Part shown: positions 63,238 through 64,000 of the stretch, in pieces
How positions within the stretch are numbered: position 1 is the first letter of the stretch
Layout of the letters: each line of letters opens with the position of its first letter
NCBI GenBank assembly: GCA_011033025.1
Contig: WFMF01000430.1
Span: 1-64,000, forward strand
Length of the DNA: 64,000 bases
Direction: 5' to 3'
Source of the DNA: Beroe forskalii
Taxonomy: Eukaryota > Ctenophora > Nuda > Beroida > Beroidae
Position numbers and translations under genes: made by a program
Notes under the pieces: generated by a model
Databases searched by the model: none
What the model saw: the letters and a program-made list of their open reading frames with translations, nothing else
Told to the model about the DNA's origin: nothing

Positions 63238-64000
63238 TCATCGTGCGCTGTGTCTAACATCGTAGTAAATAAGAAGCCTCACTAGTCTTGAGTCACACTC
63301 CAAACCAGCCCACCTTACACCACCGCTCACTGTGTGGTACTCCGGTCTACCTCTCCAGGAGATACCCAGGTTTCGCCATACACCATTGCAGTAATCCTCA
63401 ATAACAAGGTGCATTTTAGAACCGCTGATATCAAACCTGTGACAGTGCAAATTAGCAGGGTAGTCCTTATCATCCGTTGTTAACTCAATGTTAAACTTAC
63501 TAGTTTCTACCCATGACACAGGAGTTATTTTCAGGATAAATCCACATTCTGAGTTCTGAATGTTACACTGAGGATGACGGAATAAAAACTTATAACACTG
63601 TTCAGTGGTGACTAATTGTTCGAATGTCGTTTCTGTTCCAAAAATTACTGTAGAGTCACTGTCTGATACCACTGATTGAGGTAAGTCCTGTAAGAGTTCA
63701 GGATCAAAGAATCTCTCAGTAAACTGTCGCGGTACTCCACACAGAGACCGTGCAGCACTAACACCAGGGATACCTTTAAGTATTTGTCTACGACATGAGC
63801 TTCCACAAAACCAAAAGGTATACTCTAAAAACATGAAGGAATTGATTCCAGGTACCTCGGAGAGGACACGTATGATATCCTCATCAGGAACCTCAAGAAA
63901 CAGTTTTACATTATGAAACAAGTTTGGTATTATTTGTTTAGAGTTTCGTGACTCTTTCACCGAGGATATAGATGCACTAGTTGATGCACCACCCTGATTT
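63238..64000 (-). CDS. Second BTB-family paralog, C-terminal part, cut by window edge
   Basis: The frame is open from the window end to a stop at 63238 and lacks introns. It aligns with the C-terminal half of the 60478-62037 protein across VPDEDIIRVLSEVPGINSFM, SLCGVPRQFTERFFDPE, CNIQNSECGFILKITP and ISWRGRPEY. The stretch before residue VKES also matches (STSASISS against STSTAKSS), so the gene continues beyond the window and its BTB domain should lie there. Confidence 0.85.
   Translation of the reverse strand, partial: NQGGASTSASISSVKESRNSKQIIPNLFHNVKLFLEVPDEDIIRVLSEVPGINSFMFLEYTFWFCGSSCRRQILKGIPGVSAARSLCGVPRQFTERFFDPELLQDLPQSVVSDSDSTVIFGTETTFEQLVTTEQCYKFLFRHPQCNIQNSECGFILKITPVSWVETSKFNIELTTDDKDYPANLHCHRFDISGSKMHLVIEDYCNGVWRNLGISWRGRPEYHTVSGGVRWAGLECDSRLVRLLIYYDVRHSAR

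Overview
This window is nuclear DNA from an animal. It is AT-rich, intron-rich and dense in tandem repeats. Genes are split into many short exons with clean GT-AG boundaries and consistent phases, and the recognisable products are metazoan: a matrix metalloproteinase, calpain-7, secreted ephrin-receptor-like cysteine-rich proteins and BTB proteins. I cannot fix the phylum from sequence alone; an invertebrate is likely. All splice models were read by eye from reading frame, splice sites and family knowledge, without transcripts.

Layout. (1) About 1.5-29.2 kb, + strand: a matrix metalloproteinase with propeptide and cysteine switch, a zinc catalytic domain ([11 protein letters not shown]) and a hemopexin domain spread over 13 visible exons; the signal-peptide exon was not found. 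(2) About 29.2-35.9 kb, + strand: a multi-exon gene I do not recognise. (3) 37.4-59.3 kb, - strand: calpain-7, about 828 residues in 23 exons, with two MIT-like regions, the Cys/His/Asn catalytic triad and the C-terminal C2-like domains. (4) Nested on the opposite strand inside one 10.2-kb calpain-7 intron, at 46.7-54.7 kb, are two paralogous genes for small secreted proteins: signal peptide, a shared domain of about 140 residues, then an ephrin-receptor-like cysteine-rich module. (5) 60.5-64.0 kb, - strand: two intronless BTB paralogs, the second cut by the window edge.

The most unusual signal is a recurring architecture. Several minisatellites sit exactly on exon/intron borders, and their repeat unit contains the splice site itself. 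I count five donor arrays (33.9-35.6, 37.7-38.2, 41.4, 47.7-48.4 and 59.0-59.2 kb) and one acceptor array (38.7-39.1 kb), in three or four genes on both strands. The result is tens of near-identical alternative splice sites next to one exon. Two of the long arrays, plus a young three-copy one, have units divisible by three and stay open, so splice choice or array length could add peptide repeats. Related events are a partial exon copy at 33.65 kb, an intron duplication carrying an acceptor at 26.28 kb, and a cluster of five duplicated 36-45-nt mini-exons at 52.1-53.0 kb that each encode two N-glycosylation sequons.

The introns also hold foldback or MITE-like elements: a 723-bp element with an 8-bp target duplication, two TA-flanked elements sharing CCTTATTG ends, long hairpins, and a short dispersed element built around TGACGTCA that recurs at least 17 times.
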